Positions 44,578 to 53,666 of a DNA stretch of 64,000 nt are shown here, piece by piece. Position 1 is the stretch's first letter. Every line of letters starts with the position of its first letter. Origin of the DNA: Clostridia bacterium (GTDB taxonomy: Bacteria > Bacillota > Clostridia > Lachnospirales > Lachnospiraceae); contig CAJTAK010000001.1 in NCBI GenBank assembly GCA_910574255.1, positions 519,779-583,778 on the forward strand, given 5' to 3'. A program made the position numbers and the translations under genes. The notes below the pieces were generated by a model. That model was not told the origin of the DNA. It saw nothing but the letters and a program-made list of their open reading frames with translations, and ran no database searches.

Positions 44578-45387
44578 TTACTGAATACTCTTCATGTATT
44601 TTCCGTCAGCCAGTACAATACGATCAGAATCATTTTCTGCATCTGGTGATTCGTCCTCTGTCATAATCCAGCCTTCATAGTCTGTTTCTTTCAGGAAATC
44701 TACGATAGATTTGAAATCTCCAATACCTTCACCCATAGCGGCCCATACATGCTCAGGCGTCATGTCCTTAAAATGAACATGCTGCACAATATCCCGGTGC
44801 TCTTTGATTATCTTCAGGGGATCAATACCGCCGTTCAGCATATGGCCGACATCAGGGGCATAACCGATTCCCTTTGTGTAGAGCGTATCAAACATAATGT
44901 GATAGTCACTCTCATAACGGAAAACAGAGTTTTCTCCGGAGTTTGGATGGAATACCGTTACAATGCCGTTTTCTGCCGCCCTTTGTGCAATGGCTGAGAT
45001 GCACTTTAATTGATTGACCTGCTTCTCATAGAGATTATGCTCCCGGACCGGATCTGCTGCCACATGTCCCAGCATCAGCTTGGAGGTTGGGAAATGAGCC
45101 AGAAATTCGATTGCCTCATCCACTCTTGCCCGCTCTTCATCGGTCTCTTTTGGAAGAAGCCAGTCTTCATGAACGGCCAGAGCTGCAAAAACAACCTGCT
45201 TTTCATCCAATAGATCTTTTAGCTTTTTCCAATCCTTGTAGTAATCTTCCAGCATACAGATCTCTGCTTCCATGCCGGTGAAGCCTGCTTCCAGCAGAAC
45301 GTCCACCATATGAGGAACCTGTCCGTGGAATTTTTTCAGATTCATTTGCCAGGGGTAGGTCTGGCTGCCGTATTTGATTTTTGACAT
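44578..45387 (-). CDS. Sugar phosphate isomerase/epimerase (TIM barrel, AP endonuclease-2 type)
   Basis: This 269-residue protein is on the minus strand and first in its operon. It has the xylose-isomerase-like TIM barrel pattern: GFTGMEAEICML, TVFHPNSGENSVF, MFDTLYTKGIGYAPDVGHML and HVHFKDM, where the E, H and D residues are expected metal ligands. Relatives include IolE, IolI and Hyi. AGGAGGT gives the start. It is transcribed divergently from the ROK regulator and probably acts in the same pathway. The exact substrate is unknown. Confidence 0.83.
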   Translation of the reverse strand: MSKIKYGSQTYPWQMNLKKFHGQVPHMVDVLLEAGFTGMEAEICMLEDYYKDWKKLKDLLDEKQVVFAALAVHEDWLLPKETDEERARVDEAIEFLAHFPTSKLMLGHVAADPVREHNLYEKQVNQLKCISAIAQRAAENGIVTVFHPNSGENSVFRYESDYHIMFDTLYTKGIGYAPDVGHMLNGGIDPLKIIKEHRDIVQHVHFKDMTPEHVWAAMGEGIGDFKSIVDFLKETDYEGWIMTEDESPDAENDSDRIVLADGKYMKSIQ

Positions 45388-45703
45388 GATAACCTCCTGT
45401 CTATATATTAATCTGATAAATAAATTAATATAATATAATTTTGAATACAGTGAACGGTTACAAGATGATTATAGGGTCTGTTCATAGGCCGTGTCAAGAA
45501 ATATTTTTTCTTATATTGAACATGTACGAAAAATGTTTTTGTGTAATTTGCGCAAATTAGAGATGTTGATATTAAATCGATTAATAATTAAATGAAATAA
45601 ATATATTTGACATGGGAGAGCACAAGATGTTATTCTTATATCAAATATAGAATAAAAAATTATTAGGATAATTTGATTATAAGGATTCACGGAGGAAAGA
45701 TTC
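45388..45703. promoter_or_regulatory. Divergent promoter region with central palindrome
   Basis: Minus-strand promoter: TTGACA complement at 45492-45497 and TATAAT complement at 45468-45473 (18 bases apart), for the operon starting at 45387. Plus-strand promoter: TTGACA at 45607-45612 and TATTCT at 45631-45636 (18 bases apart), for the ROK gene. The perfect 16-base palindrome TAATTTGCGCAAATTA at 45544-45559 lies 46-47 bases from both -35 elements and is a good candidate operator or activator site for the ROK regulator. Confidence 0.7.
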
Positions 45704-46888
45704 ATGAAGCAGGGCGGAAAAAATCTGGAAGCAATACAGGCCATGAATCGAACGCTGTTATTAAGACTCCTACAGCAGAATCACATATGTTCCAGGGCTA
45801 ATCTGGCAGAGCAGTCAGGATTAAAGCAGGCAACCATCACGAACATTATCAATGACTTTATTTCCTGGGAGCTTGTGGAGGAAACGGGCCTGATTGAGGG
45901 TTGCAAGGGGAGAAGGGCAATCGGAATCCGTCTGAAGACGGAAGGGTTTTATGTGATTGGCGTCCGACTGTCCAGAAAATATTTTGAGGTAGGAATTTTT
46001 ACTCTGATGGGGGAACTGGTAGAGGAAGAATACCGAGAATACATTACAAATACAAAACCCAGTGTAGTAATACCAAAGATACAGGAATACATTCAAAGGT
46101 TAATTGAAGATCATCCGGAAAAGAAGATTCTGGCAGTGGGAATGGCAGTTCCCGGTCCCTATTATTTTGAGGAAGGCGTGATTGAAGCAGTTTTCACGGA
46201 TTGGGAGAATGTATCCATTAAAAGGATGCTTCAAGACGGATTGGATCTTCCGGTAGTGATAGATCACGATGCCAATGCCGGCGTACTGGCCGAATGTTCC
46301 TTTGGGATAGATCCGAATCTGTATGAGACTGTGGTTTATCTGGCTGTAGGGCAGGGAATCGGAGCAGGGATCTATTATGAAGGGAAGATCTTTCGAGGAG
46401 CGACAGGAATAGCAGGAGAAATTGGACATGCCAGTATCAATATGGATGGCCCAAGATGTGAATGCGGCAATCGGGGATGCCTGACCTGCTATGCTTCAAC
46501 GCTTGCATTTACAGAACGAGTGAATCAGAGAATGAGAAATACGGGACGCCAGCCTTTTAAGCAGTTTCAGGATTTGATCCAGCCTGTGAGACAGAAGGAC
46601 GCGGTTATATATGAGGAGTTTCAGGTAAATATGCGCTATTTAAGCGCAGGAATAATCAATTTGATCTACAGCTATAATCCGAGCTTGATTATCATTGGCG
46701 ATGAGATGAGCCGGGTTGGAGAACAGGTACCAGAAGAGATTCGATATAATATCAGGCAGTTAGTAGAACGTAAGGTGCTGAATCAGGCAGAGATACGTCT
46801 GACCTCCTTTGAGAAGGATTCTGCTTTTATCGGTGCGGCAGAACTGGCTATTGATTATGCATTTGTACACACAGAATTGTTTCGCTAA
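45704..46888 (+). CDS. ROK family transcriptional regulator
   Basis: This 394-residue regulator has a winged HTH N-terminus (NRTLLLRLLQQNHICSRANLAEQSGLKQATITNIINDF), followed by the ROK sugar-kinase-like domain with GATGIAGEIGHASIN and the zinc-binding CECGNRGCLTCY motif. NagC/XylR-type ROK repressors bind sugars. It is transcribed opposite the isomerase/oxidoreductase/hydrolase operon and upstream of an ABC importer operon, so it probably controls both. The palindrome at 45544 is the likely site. Confidence 0.88.
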   Translation: MKQGGKNLEAIQAMNRTLLLRLLQQNHICSRANLAEQSGLKQATITNIINDFISWELVEETGLIEGCKGRRAIGIRLKTEGFYVIGVRLSRKYFEVGIFTLMGELVEEEYREYITNTKPSVVIPKIQEYIQRLIEDHPEKKILAVGMAVPGPYYFEEGVIEAVFTDWENVSIKRMLQDGLDLPVVIDHDANAGVLAECSFGIDPNLYETVVYLAVGQGIGAGIYYEGKIFRGATGIAGEIGHASINMDGPRCECGNRGCLTCYASTLAFTERVNQRMRNTGRQPFKQFQDLIQPVRQKDAVIYEEFQVNMRYLSAGIINLIYSYNPSLIIIGDEMSRVGEQVPEEIRYNIRQLVERKVLNQAEIRLTSFEKDSAFIGAAELAIDYAFVHTELFR

Positions 46889-46930
46889 GAAAAAATATTT
46901 TAAGAACTGGTAATGGTTGAAATATTGCTA

Positions 46931-46975
46931 AAATGGTTTGGAAAAAGCAGGAACTTTTTTCAAACCATTTTTTTG
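46931..46975 (+). terminator. Terminator after the ROK gene
   Basis: AAATGGTTTG at 46931-46940 pairs with CAAACCATTT at 46961-46970, then more T residues follow. Confidence 0.75.
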
Positions 46976-47316
46976 TGCAATTTGCATATAAATAAAAGCT
47001 TAAAATTGGAGATATATGCAAAAAATAAAGCGTTTTCGACAAAAATGCAAACAGTATATTGGCATAAAATATAAAATGGATTATTATTAATTTGATTAAT
47101 AAATAAATAGAATAAATAAAGAATAAAGGAATGCAATAAAATTTTTTTTTCTTAATCATGTTGACAACAGTGATATAAAGAAATATAATTTCATACAAAG
47201 AAAGATTTTCATTACTTTTCACAGCCACGTTAATCACTCCGCTGACGGACGTGGAGCCAATACAGCAATGGTTTATTCTTTAGGGAAAGCATAGAGACAA
47301 AAAAGGAGCGGAAGAA
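46971..47316 (+). promoter_or_regulatory. Promoter region of the second ABC importer operon
   Basis: TTGACA at 47161-47166 and TATAAT at 47184-47189 are exactly consensus, 17 bases apart. The bases from 46971, TTTTGTGCAATTTGC, resemble the left arm of the palindrome upstream of the ROK gene (TTTTGTGTAATTTGC, from 45536). The leader also has a CCACG-CGTGG hairpin (about 47226-47255) before the ribosome binding site. No gene is seen. Confidence 0.7.
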
Positions 47317-48840
47317 ATGGGAGAAAATGCAAAGGCTGCAGGAGGCAGTGATTACATTTTGGAATGTCAGGGCCTGTCGAAGTCCTTCGGAGGTACAAAA
47401 GCGCTTCAGAATGTGGAACTGCACATCAAACGTGGAGAGGTTCACGCCCTTGTAGGTGAGAATGGCGCAGGCAAGTCAACCCTGATGAAAGCGATTATTG
47501 GTCTGCATAAGGTTGACTCCGGAACCATTACCTTTGAAGGAAAGCCTTATAAGGTAAGCGGGCCGGCGGAGGCAATAAAAAAGGGCATTACGATGATACA
47601 TCAGGAATTGAATCCGGAGCCCCATCTGACAGTTGCGGAGAATATTTTTCTTCACAATGAGGATGTGAAGGGAGTTTTTCTGAACAAAAAAGCAACGAAT
47701 GAAAGAGCGGAAAGGATTCTTAAGGAATTTGATTTTAATATCAGCCCGACTCATCTGGTAGGAGATTTGTCGCTGGCCCAGGCTCAGATGATTGAGATTA
47801 TGAAGGCGGTATCCTCTGATGCCAAGCTGGTGATCATGGATGAACCCACATCATCTCTGGACAATGAAGAGACAGAACGGCTGTTCAAAACCATTCGCCA
47901 ATTGAAGGAGAAGGGAGTCAGCGTTGTTTACATATCACATCGTATGGAGGAGATTTTCAGCATCTGCGATACGGTTTCCGTATTCCGGGACGGACAGTAT
48001 ATCGACGGCAAGCCTATCAGTGAAGTGACTCAGGATTCTCTGATTTCTATGATGGTAGGACGGGAAGTAAAAAATGTATTCCCAAAGACAGAATGTGAGA
48101 TCGGAGATGTGGTTTTCAAGGTAGAGGGGCTTACAGGAAAAGGCTTCGAAAATATCAGCTTTGAGGTTCGAAAAGGCGAGATTCTGGGATTAACCGGGTT
48201 AGCCGGCGCAGGGCGAAGTGAAACCATGCGGGCGATTTTTGGCCTGGATCCGCTGGATTCCGGTAAGATCTATATGGATGGCAAAGAGATCGTGAATAAG
48301 AATCCCCGTCAGGCCATCAACAACGGTATTGCCATGGTAAATGAGGACCGGCGTGAATACGGCCTGTGCCTGTACCGTTCCATCAGTGAGAACATCTCCC
48401 TTCCCAATCTTCCTGTTTATCAGAAGGGGCTGCTTCTGAATAAAAGGAAGGAAAAAGAAGAAAATGGAAAATACTCCAAAATGCTCACAGTGAAAGCTGC
48501 TTCTTTAGATGAAGATGCCATTGCGCTGAGCGGCGGCAATCAGCAAAAGGTGGTATTGGCGAAGTGGTTAATGTCCAATCCAAAGGTTCTCATTCTGGAT
48601 GAGCCTACCAGAGGTGTGGATGTGGGTGCCAAATCAGAGATTCATTCTCTGATGTGTGAATTTGCAAAGCAGGGGCTGGCAGTCATTATGATTTCTTCAG
48701 AGCTGCCAGAGGTTATGGCTATGAGCGACCGTCTTCTGGTATATCACGAAGGGAAGATCAACGGGGAGCTTCTTCGGGAGGATATAAAGAGCGGAAAGGT
48801 GACTCAGGAGACTATTCTGGCGAAAGAGTTTGGAAATTAA
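47317..48840 (+). CDS. Sugar ABC transporter ATP-binding protein (second importer)
   Basis: This 507-residue tandem ATPase of RbsA type has domain 1 Walker [10 protein letters not shown], an unusual signature LSLAQAQM and Walker B LVIMDEPTSSL. Domain 2 has [17 protein letters not shown] and [12 protein letters not shown]. Domain 1's signature departs from LSGGQ and domain 2's Walker A lacks the lysine, as in other ribose-type ATPases. The gene is separated from its permease gene by an inserted repeat element (48845-49029). Substrate unknown. Confidence 0.92.
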   Translation: MGENAKAAGGSDYILECQGLSKSFGGTKALQNVELHIKRGEVHALVGENGAGKSTLMKAIIGLHKVDSGTITFEGKPYKVSGPAEAIKKGITMIHQELNPEPHLTVAENIFLHNEDVKGVFLNKKATNERAERILKEFDFNISPTHLVGDLSLAQAQMIEIMKAVSSDAKLVIMDEPTSSLDNEETERLFKTIRQLKEKGVSVVYISHRMEEIFSICDTVSVFRDGQYIDGKPISEVTQDSLISMMVGREVKNVFPKTECEIGDVVFKVEGLTGKGFENISFEVRKGEILGLTGLAGAGRSETMRAIFGLDPLDSGKIYMDGKEIVNKNPRQAINNGIAMVNEDRREYGLCLYRSISENISLPNLPVYQKGLLLNKRKEKEENGKYSKMLTVKAASLDEDAIALSGGNQQKVVLAKWLMSNPKVLILDEPTRGVDVGAKSEIHSLMCEFAKQGLAVIMISSELPEVMAMSDRLLVYHEGKINGELLREDIKSGKVTQETILAKEFGN

Positions 48841-48844
48841 TGAA

Positions 48845-49029
48845 ATTACGGAACAAAAAAAGTCCAGCTAAGAAATGTCAAGTGTTTTAAGAAATATTTT
48901 CTGCTGGACGGTAAAGTCGCAAAGGCACACGAGAGGAATTTTCATGAGTGCCCTTTCGAATGAAAGTTTCTCTCATGACAGGTGTGCCGAAGTGACTTTA
49001 CCCTTTAGTACCGTTGCGTAGCAACTTAA
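48845..49029 (+). repeat. Dispersed hairpin repeat element, copy 1, inside the ABC operon
   Basis: The 116 bases 48861-48976 match 63885-64000 with four differences. ATTACGGAAC at 48845-48854 is also shared. Two nested structures are visible: GTCCAGC at 48862-48868 pairs with GCTGGAC at 48903-48909. GGTAAAGTC and GGCACAC (48910-48918, 48924-48930) pair with GTGTGCC and GACTTTACC (48982-48988, 48994-49002). A tail, CCCTTTAGTACCGTT then AGCAACTTAA (49001-49029), recurs at 63745-63773. The plus strand also keeps a short frame (VKCFKKYFLLDGKVAKAHER and HECPFE). Confidence 0.85.
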
Positions 49030-49045
49030 GATAGGAGGAAGAATA

Positions 49046-50014
49046 ATGGATACAAAAAAGCTTGCGGGAGATAAAAACTATCAGCGGCAGTTGTTTTTTA
49101 AACGGTATGGAATTGTCTTTATTATGTTTGGAATGATTCTGCTGCTTACCTTTACCACTGAAAATTTCTTATCTTACAACAATATTTTGAATGTGCTTTC
49201 CACTATTTCTATTAATGGATGTATTGCTCTTGGCATGTGTATAGTAATTACGGCCGGCGGCATTGACCTGACAGTAGGAGCGCTTCTGGCCTGGGGCTCG
49301 ATTGTGGCAGGATTGGTGCTGCAGTCTACAGAGAGCATTGCTCTTGCATGTCTGGCTGCAGTTATTACATCAGCACTTATGGGACTGGTTACAGGCGTGA
49401 TGATTGCACAGTTTAATCTGTTTCCGTTTGTGGCTACACTGGCCATGCAGCTGGTGGTTCGGGGACTTGCCACAGCATTGAGCGGCGGCGCTTCTTTTCC
49501 CATTGCAGTATCTGCATTTACAAAGATTGGTTTGGGAAAGGTACTCAATGTGATTCCCATTCCGGCCGTTATTTTGCTGGCATTGATTATCATCGCATAT
49601 ATTTTGATGCATTGGACCAAATTCGGGCGTTATGTATATGCAATCGGCGGAAATAAAAATGCAGCCATTGCTTCCGGTGTAAATGTATATTGGGTTACAG
49701 TATGGACTTATGTAATATCCGGTCTTTTTACAGGAATCTCTTCCTTAATTATGACGGCAAAGATCAATGCGTCTCAGCCGAATATCGGTGTGGGTTATGA
49801 GACAGATGCCATTGCAGCCTGTGTAATCGGCGGTACTTCCTTTGCAGGCGGCGTGTCAACCATTCCCGGAACGGTGGTAGGCATTATCATTATTGGACTG
49901 ATTTACAATGGTATGAATCTGATTGGTGTGCAGTCTTATTGGCAGACAGTATGTAAGGGCCTGCTGATTGTTCTGGCAGTTCTTCTGGATAAGGCAGTAA
50001 ATAAAAAGCGTTAA
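49046..50014 (+). CDS. Sugar ABC transporter permease (second importer)
   Basis: This 322-residue RbsC-family membrane protein has ITAGGIDLTVGALLAWG near residue 70, FGRYVYAIGGNKNAAIASGV near residue 190 and AIAACVIGGTSFAGGV near residue 255. It is the only permease of this importer, so the pore is probably a homodimer. The gene follows the repeat element by 16 bases, with AGGAGG supplying the ribosome binding site. Confidence 0.9.
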   Translation: MDTKKLAGDKNYQRQLFFKRYGIVFIMFGMILLLTFTTENFLSYNNILNVLSTISINGCIALGMCIVITAGGIDLTVGALLAWGSIVAGLVLQSTESIALACLAAVITSALMGLVTGVMIAQFNLFPFVATLAMQLVVRGLATALSGGASFPIAVSAFTKIGLGKVLNVIPIPAVILLALIIIAYILMHWTKFGRYVYAIGGNKNAAIASGVNVYWVTVWTYVISGLFTGISSLIMTAKINASQPNIGVGYETDAIAACVIGGTSFAGGVSTIPGTVVGIIIIGLIYNGMNLIGVQSYWQTVCKGLLIVLAVLLDKAVNKKR

Positions 50015-50083
50015 TTGATATTTCCTGCTAAAGCAGTAAATATAAAACTATTTATCATTCTATTAATGAAGGAGGTTTTTATC

Positions 50084-51142
50084 ATGAAAAAGAGAAACGT
50101 GTTGGCGATTGTTCTGGCGGCCGTGATGGCAACCGGCATGCTGGCAGCATGCGGAGGCAAGACAGATGCACCGGCAGAGACTCCGGCTCCCGCAGAGACA
50201 GAAGCACCGGCAGAGAGTGAAGGGGAGAGTGACCCTTCGACAGCAGCTCCGGCGGTATCTGGTGATATTAAGGTAGCTTATATGGCGAAGAACGTTGTTG
50301 ACGCATTCCATGTAACTATGAACGGTTATGTGGCTGATCAGTTAGATGCTATGAAGGCAGAGGGACTTATTTCTGAATGGCAGATGTTTGATGCTACTAC
50401 AGACCCGGTGCTGCAGTGCAGTGAGCTGGAAGATGCGCTTAACAATGGATTTAATTTTGTATTGCTGCAGCCCTGTGAGGCAGCAGGCTCTGATCCCGTT
50501 GTTACACGCTGCGCAGAAGAGGGAGTTCCTGTTGTAGTTATTAATTCTACCACAGAGTCTACTATGGAGAAGGCTTCCGGATATTCAGGTTCTGATGATG
50601 TTCAGGCTGGCGAGATGATGGGCAACTATATCAATGAGATGGTTCCGGACGGCGGTACATACGTTCATATGCAGGGCGTACTTGGATCCTCCGCACAGAT
50701 TGACAGAGGCCAGGGCATTGCAAACACTATGACAGAGGATAAGGGCTGGACCAGCGGCGGAGACTTTGCTGCAGAGTGGCTGGCAGAGAAGGCTGTAGGT
50801 TTTGCAACGGATGCATTGACTCAGTATGGCGATGACCTGAAAGCTATTGTGTGCGACAATGACGATATGTCTTCTGCAGTTCAGGCATACTGCAATTCCG
50901 TAAACAGAGAAGACATTGTATGTATCGGCGTTGATGGCAATAAAGGACCCTTGACCATGGTAAAAGAGGGAACTCTGGGTGCAACTGTATTCCAGGATGG
51001 TGTTGCGCAGTGTGATTATGCAATCAATACCATTGCAAGGGCAATTATGACCGGAGAAACTGACGGCGTTGAGATGTATAAGACAGACATTCCTTTCGTA
51101 TTAGTAACTTCAGAAAATGTAGACCAGTATCTGACTGATTAA
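50084..51142 (+). CDS. Sugar ABC transporter substrate-binding lipoprotein (second importer)
   Basis: This 352-residue protein has a lipoprotein signal with the acylated Cys23 (MKKRNVLAIVLAAVMATGML ends at AAC), a Pro/Glu/Ala-rich linker and a type-1 periplasmic-binding domain. It is outermost on the cell and binds the sugar. ATG 50084 follows GGAGG by 8 bases; the open frame upstream is a read-through from the permease gene. In this operon the binding-protein gene is last, unlike the two other importer operons where it comes first. Confidence 0.9.
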   Translation: MKKRNVLAIVLAAVMATGMLAACGGKTDAPAETPAPAETEAPAESEGESDPSTAAPAVSGDIKVAYMAKNVVDAFHVTMNGYVADQLDAMKAEGLISEWQMFDATTDPVLQCSELEDALNNGFNFVLLQPCEAAGSDPVVTRCAEEGVPVVVINSTTESTMEKASGYSGSDDVQAGEMMGNYINEMVPDGGTYVHMQGVLGSSAQIDRGQGIANTMTEDKGWTSGGDFAAEWLAEKAVGFATDALTQYGDDLKAIVCDNDDMSSAVQAYCNSVNREDIVCIGVDGNKGPLTMVKEGTLGATVFQDGVAQCDYAINTIARAIMTGETDGVEMYKTDIPFVLVTSENVDQYLTD

Positions 51143-51173
51143 TGAAGCATACTATTTTGATATGAATGGATGA

Positions 51174-51218
51174 AATGGGGAGGCTGAGATTCTGGTTTGG
51201 ATTTCAGTCTCCCATTTT
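51174..51218 (+). terminator. Terminator of the second ABC operon
   Basis: AATGGGGAGGCTGAGAT and ATTTCAGTCTCCCATT pair with one bulge and one mismatch, followed by TTAT. Confidence 0.75.
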
Positions 51219-51233
51219 ATGATTCAGATTAAA

Positions 51234-51261
51234 TTGATATTCCTGTTTTTTGTGTTATAAT
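51234..51261 (+). promoter_or_regulatory. Promoter of the RpiR-type regulator
   Basis: TTGATA at 51234-51239 and TATAAT at 51256-51261 with a 16-base spacer, and a TG at 51253-51254 as extended -10. The leader to 51399 contains GCATATTCG (about 51288) paired with CGAATGC, which may be an operator or stem. Confidence 0.65.
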
Positions 51262-51399
51262 GAGCGTTAGTGAGAAGAGTATGCTTGCATATTCGGCAAA
51301 CGGCGAATGCTGACTATAAATCTTTGATTCATAGTATAATGTAGGCGTATATGGATATTTATGGAAGTAAAAATTTAAGGCATACAAAGGGAGAACGGC

Positions 51400-52248
51400 A
51401 TGGGTTATAACATAAACATGACAGATGAGTATACAGTATGGGAAAACATTAAGAATAACTATGAGAGCTTATATGCAGCAGAGGCTAAGGTGGCGGACTT
51501 TATCTTGAACAATCCCGGACAGGCGCTGGAAGCAAATGTATCGGAGACTGCGGAGCTGAGCGGAGTTAGTGATGCAACAGTGGTCCGATTTTGCAAACGA
51601 ATCGGTTATGCGGGATTTTATCAGATGAAGATTCAGCTTTCTCACGATATGGGAAAGAATTGGACCTTGAATAAAGAGAAGGATGCCCAGAATTATGATT
51701 CTGTCCAGGAACGGATTTTAACCATTACAAATAATATTATGACCATATCAAAGCATATGGATACGGAAGTAATCAAGAACTGTGCGAAAGCAATTGATGA
51801 GGCTTCCACGGTTTTTGTAATCGGAAATGGATATGCAAAGATTATTGCCTGTGACATCATATACCGTCTTACAAGAAAGGGGATACGATGCAGCGGCGGC
51901 GGATATTCGGAAACAGATTTTGAGAATCTCTATCTGGGACAGGAGAAGGATGTAGCAATCTTTATCTCCCGATCCGGAGAGGATAAAAAGACTTATAAGG
52001 AAATGCAGTTGGCAGAAAAAAAGAAGATGATAACCATCTCTTTGACAGATGCTATTAAATGTCCCATGGCGCAATTGGCGGATTTTTCTCTCACAACGGG
52101 AATCGAGGATCGTGCCAGGGTGTTTATACATGAAAATAGCTCCAGCTTAAATATGATGGTTTTGGTGGAGATCCTTCTGGAATATGTGACCCAAAAGTAC
52201 GAGAATAAGAGTTACCTGGATGAAGTTGTTTCAGAGGATCGTTTATAG
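51400..52248 (+). CDS. MurR/RpiR family transcriptional regulator
   Basis: This 282-residue regulator has an N-terminal HTH_6 domain (AKVADFILNNPGQALEANVSETAELSGVSDATVVRFCKRIGY, about residues 28-70) and a C-terminal SIS sugar-phosphate-binding domain (VFVIGNGYAKIIACDIIYRL, AIFISRSGEDKKTYKEMQ). Family members respond to sugar phosphates and repress sugar-use genes. It lies 22 bases upstream of a sedoheptulokinase-like gene on the same strand, probably in one transcript. GGGAG precedes the ATG. Confidence 0.88.
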   Translation: MGYNINMTDEYTVWENIKNNYESLYAAEAKVADFILNNPGQALEANVSETAELSGVSDATVVRFCKRIGYAGFYQMKIQLSHDMGKNWTLNKEKDAQNYDSVQERILTITNNIMTISKHMDTEVIKNCAKAIDEASTVFVIGNGYAKIIACDIIYRLTRKGIRCSGGGYSETDFENLYLGQEKDVAIFISRSGEDKKTYKEMQLAEKKKMITISLTDAIKCPMAQLADFSLTTGIEDRARVFIHENSSSLNMMVLVEILLEYVTQKYENKSYLDEVVSEDRL

Positions 52249-52270
52249 AAAATAAAGAAAGGCTTATGTT

Positions 52271-53578
52271 ATGAAGACAATAGGGATTGATATAGGAACC
52301 ACTACAATCAGTGCCGTAGTTATGGATACAGAAAAGAGAAAGCTTCTTGCTTCTAAGACTGTTCCAAACGGCAGCTTTATCAGGACGGAGCGGGAGTGGG
52401 AGCGCATTCAGGATGTAAAGCTTCTTATGAAAAAGGCAAAGGAAATTCTGGATGAGCTGATTTTGCAGCATCCGGACACAGAAGCCATAGGTCTGACCGG
52501 ACAGATGCACGGCATTCTGTATACGGATGGAGAGGGACGATGTATCAGTCCATTATATACATGGCAGGACGGAAGCGGCGATCAGCCGGAATTTGACGGG
52601 GAGTCCATAGCGGCGCAGGTTACAAGGAAGTATGGGATTTTTGCGGCCACAGGGTTCGGACTGGTGACATATCTGTATCATATGAAAAAGGGGCTGGTTC
52701 CGGAGGGGAGTGCGGCTGTGTGTACGATTTCCGATTACCTGGGCATGTGGCTGACCGGAAGAAAGAGTCCGCTTGTTCATGCAAGCAATGGGGCAAGTAT
52801 CGGTTTTTATGATACAAAGAATTGGCGCTTTCGGGAGGAAATGATTATAGATGCAGGCATGGAGCTTTCCATGCTGCCAGAAGTGACGACGGAAGTAAAA
52901 AAATTAGGTACATATTGCAAAATACCGGTTTTTGTGGCACTTGGAGATAACCAGGCAAGCTTTCTCGGTGCGGTAGGAATGCAGGAGAATGTGTGGCAGG
53001 TGAATGTGGGAACAGGAGGACAGCTGTCGGTATTGTCAGAACAGCATTTTGAGGCTCCGGGGATTGAAGCCCGGCCTTTCCTGAAGAAGAAGTATATTCT
53101 TACCGGAGCAGTGCTTTGCGCCGGCAGAGCTTATGCGATTTTAGAACAGTTTTTCCAAAAATGTGCCGTGGCTATGGGACTTGATGCAAAAGAGCAGTAT
53201 GGGGTTATGGGGAAGCTTGCTAAGTCTGCCAGAGAAGATGCAGGTGGAATCCAGGTTATCACAAAGTTTAAGGGAACACGGGTCAATCCTGAGGTTAGAG
53301 GGAGTATAAGCGGACTTAGTGAAGAGAATTTTCTCCCGGAGAATTTAGTTCTTGGTGCAATTCAGGGGATTGCCCGGGAGTATTGTGATATTTATCAGGA
53401 GATTTATCGGGGAACTGGAATCCGGGCAGAGAAGCTGATAGCTTCCGGAAACGGCGCCAGAAGAAATGAGGTTTTGAGAGATACCTTAAAAAAGATGTTT
53501 CAGGCGGAGCTTGAGATAACAGCTTTCCAGGAAGAGGCTGCATGCGGTGCGGCGCTTAGTGTGTTGTTTGCGGAGTAG
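52271..53578 (+). CDS. FGGY carbohydrate kinase, sedoheptulokinase-like
   Basis: This 435-residue kinase has GIDIGTTTISAVVMD at the N-terminus, AIGLTGQMHGILYTDGEGRCISPLYTWQDGSG near residue 80, VALGDNQASFLGAVG and LIASGNGARRNEVLRDTLKKMF. The YTWQDG motif is typical of sedoheptulokinase-type FGGY enzymes. It probably phosphorylates a ketose (seven-carbon or otherwise) delivered by the importer encoded upstream. It is regulated by the RpiR protein in the same operon. Confidence 0.82.
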   Translation: MKTIGIDIGTTTISAVVMDTEKRKLLASKTVPNGSFIRTEREWERIQDVKLLMKKAKEILDELILQHPDTEAIGLTGQMHGILYTDGEGRCISPLYTWQDGSGDQPEFDGESIAAQVTRKYGIFAATGFGLVTYLYHMKKGLVPEGSAAVCTISDYLGMWLTGRKSPLVHASNGASIGFYDTKNWRFREEMIIDAGMELSMLPEVTTEVKKLGTYCKIPVFVALGDNQASFLGAVGMQENVWQVNVGTGGQLSVLSEQHFEAPGIEARPFLKKKYILTGAVLCAGRAYAILEQFFQKCAVAMGLDAKEQYGVMGKLAKSAREDAGGIQVITKFKGTRVNPEVRGSISGLSEENFLPENLVLGAIQGIAREYCDIYQEIYRGTGIRAEKLIASGNGARRNEVLRDTLKKMFQAELEITAFQEEAACGAALSVLFAE

Positions 53579-53666
53579 ATATGATTATGATTTTAGATAC
53601 TAAAGCATAATCATAAGCCATAAGGTGTTTATTTTATAATATAGAATTTTCTATATAGTTAACAAC

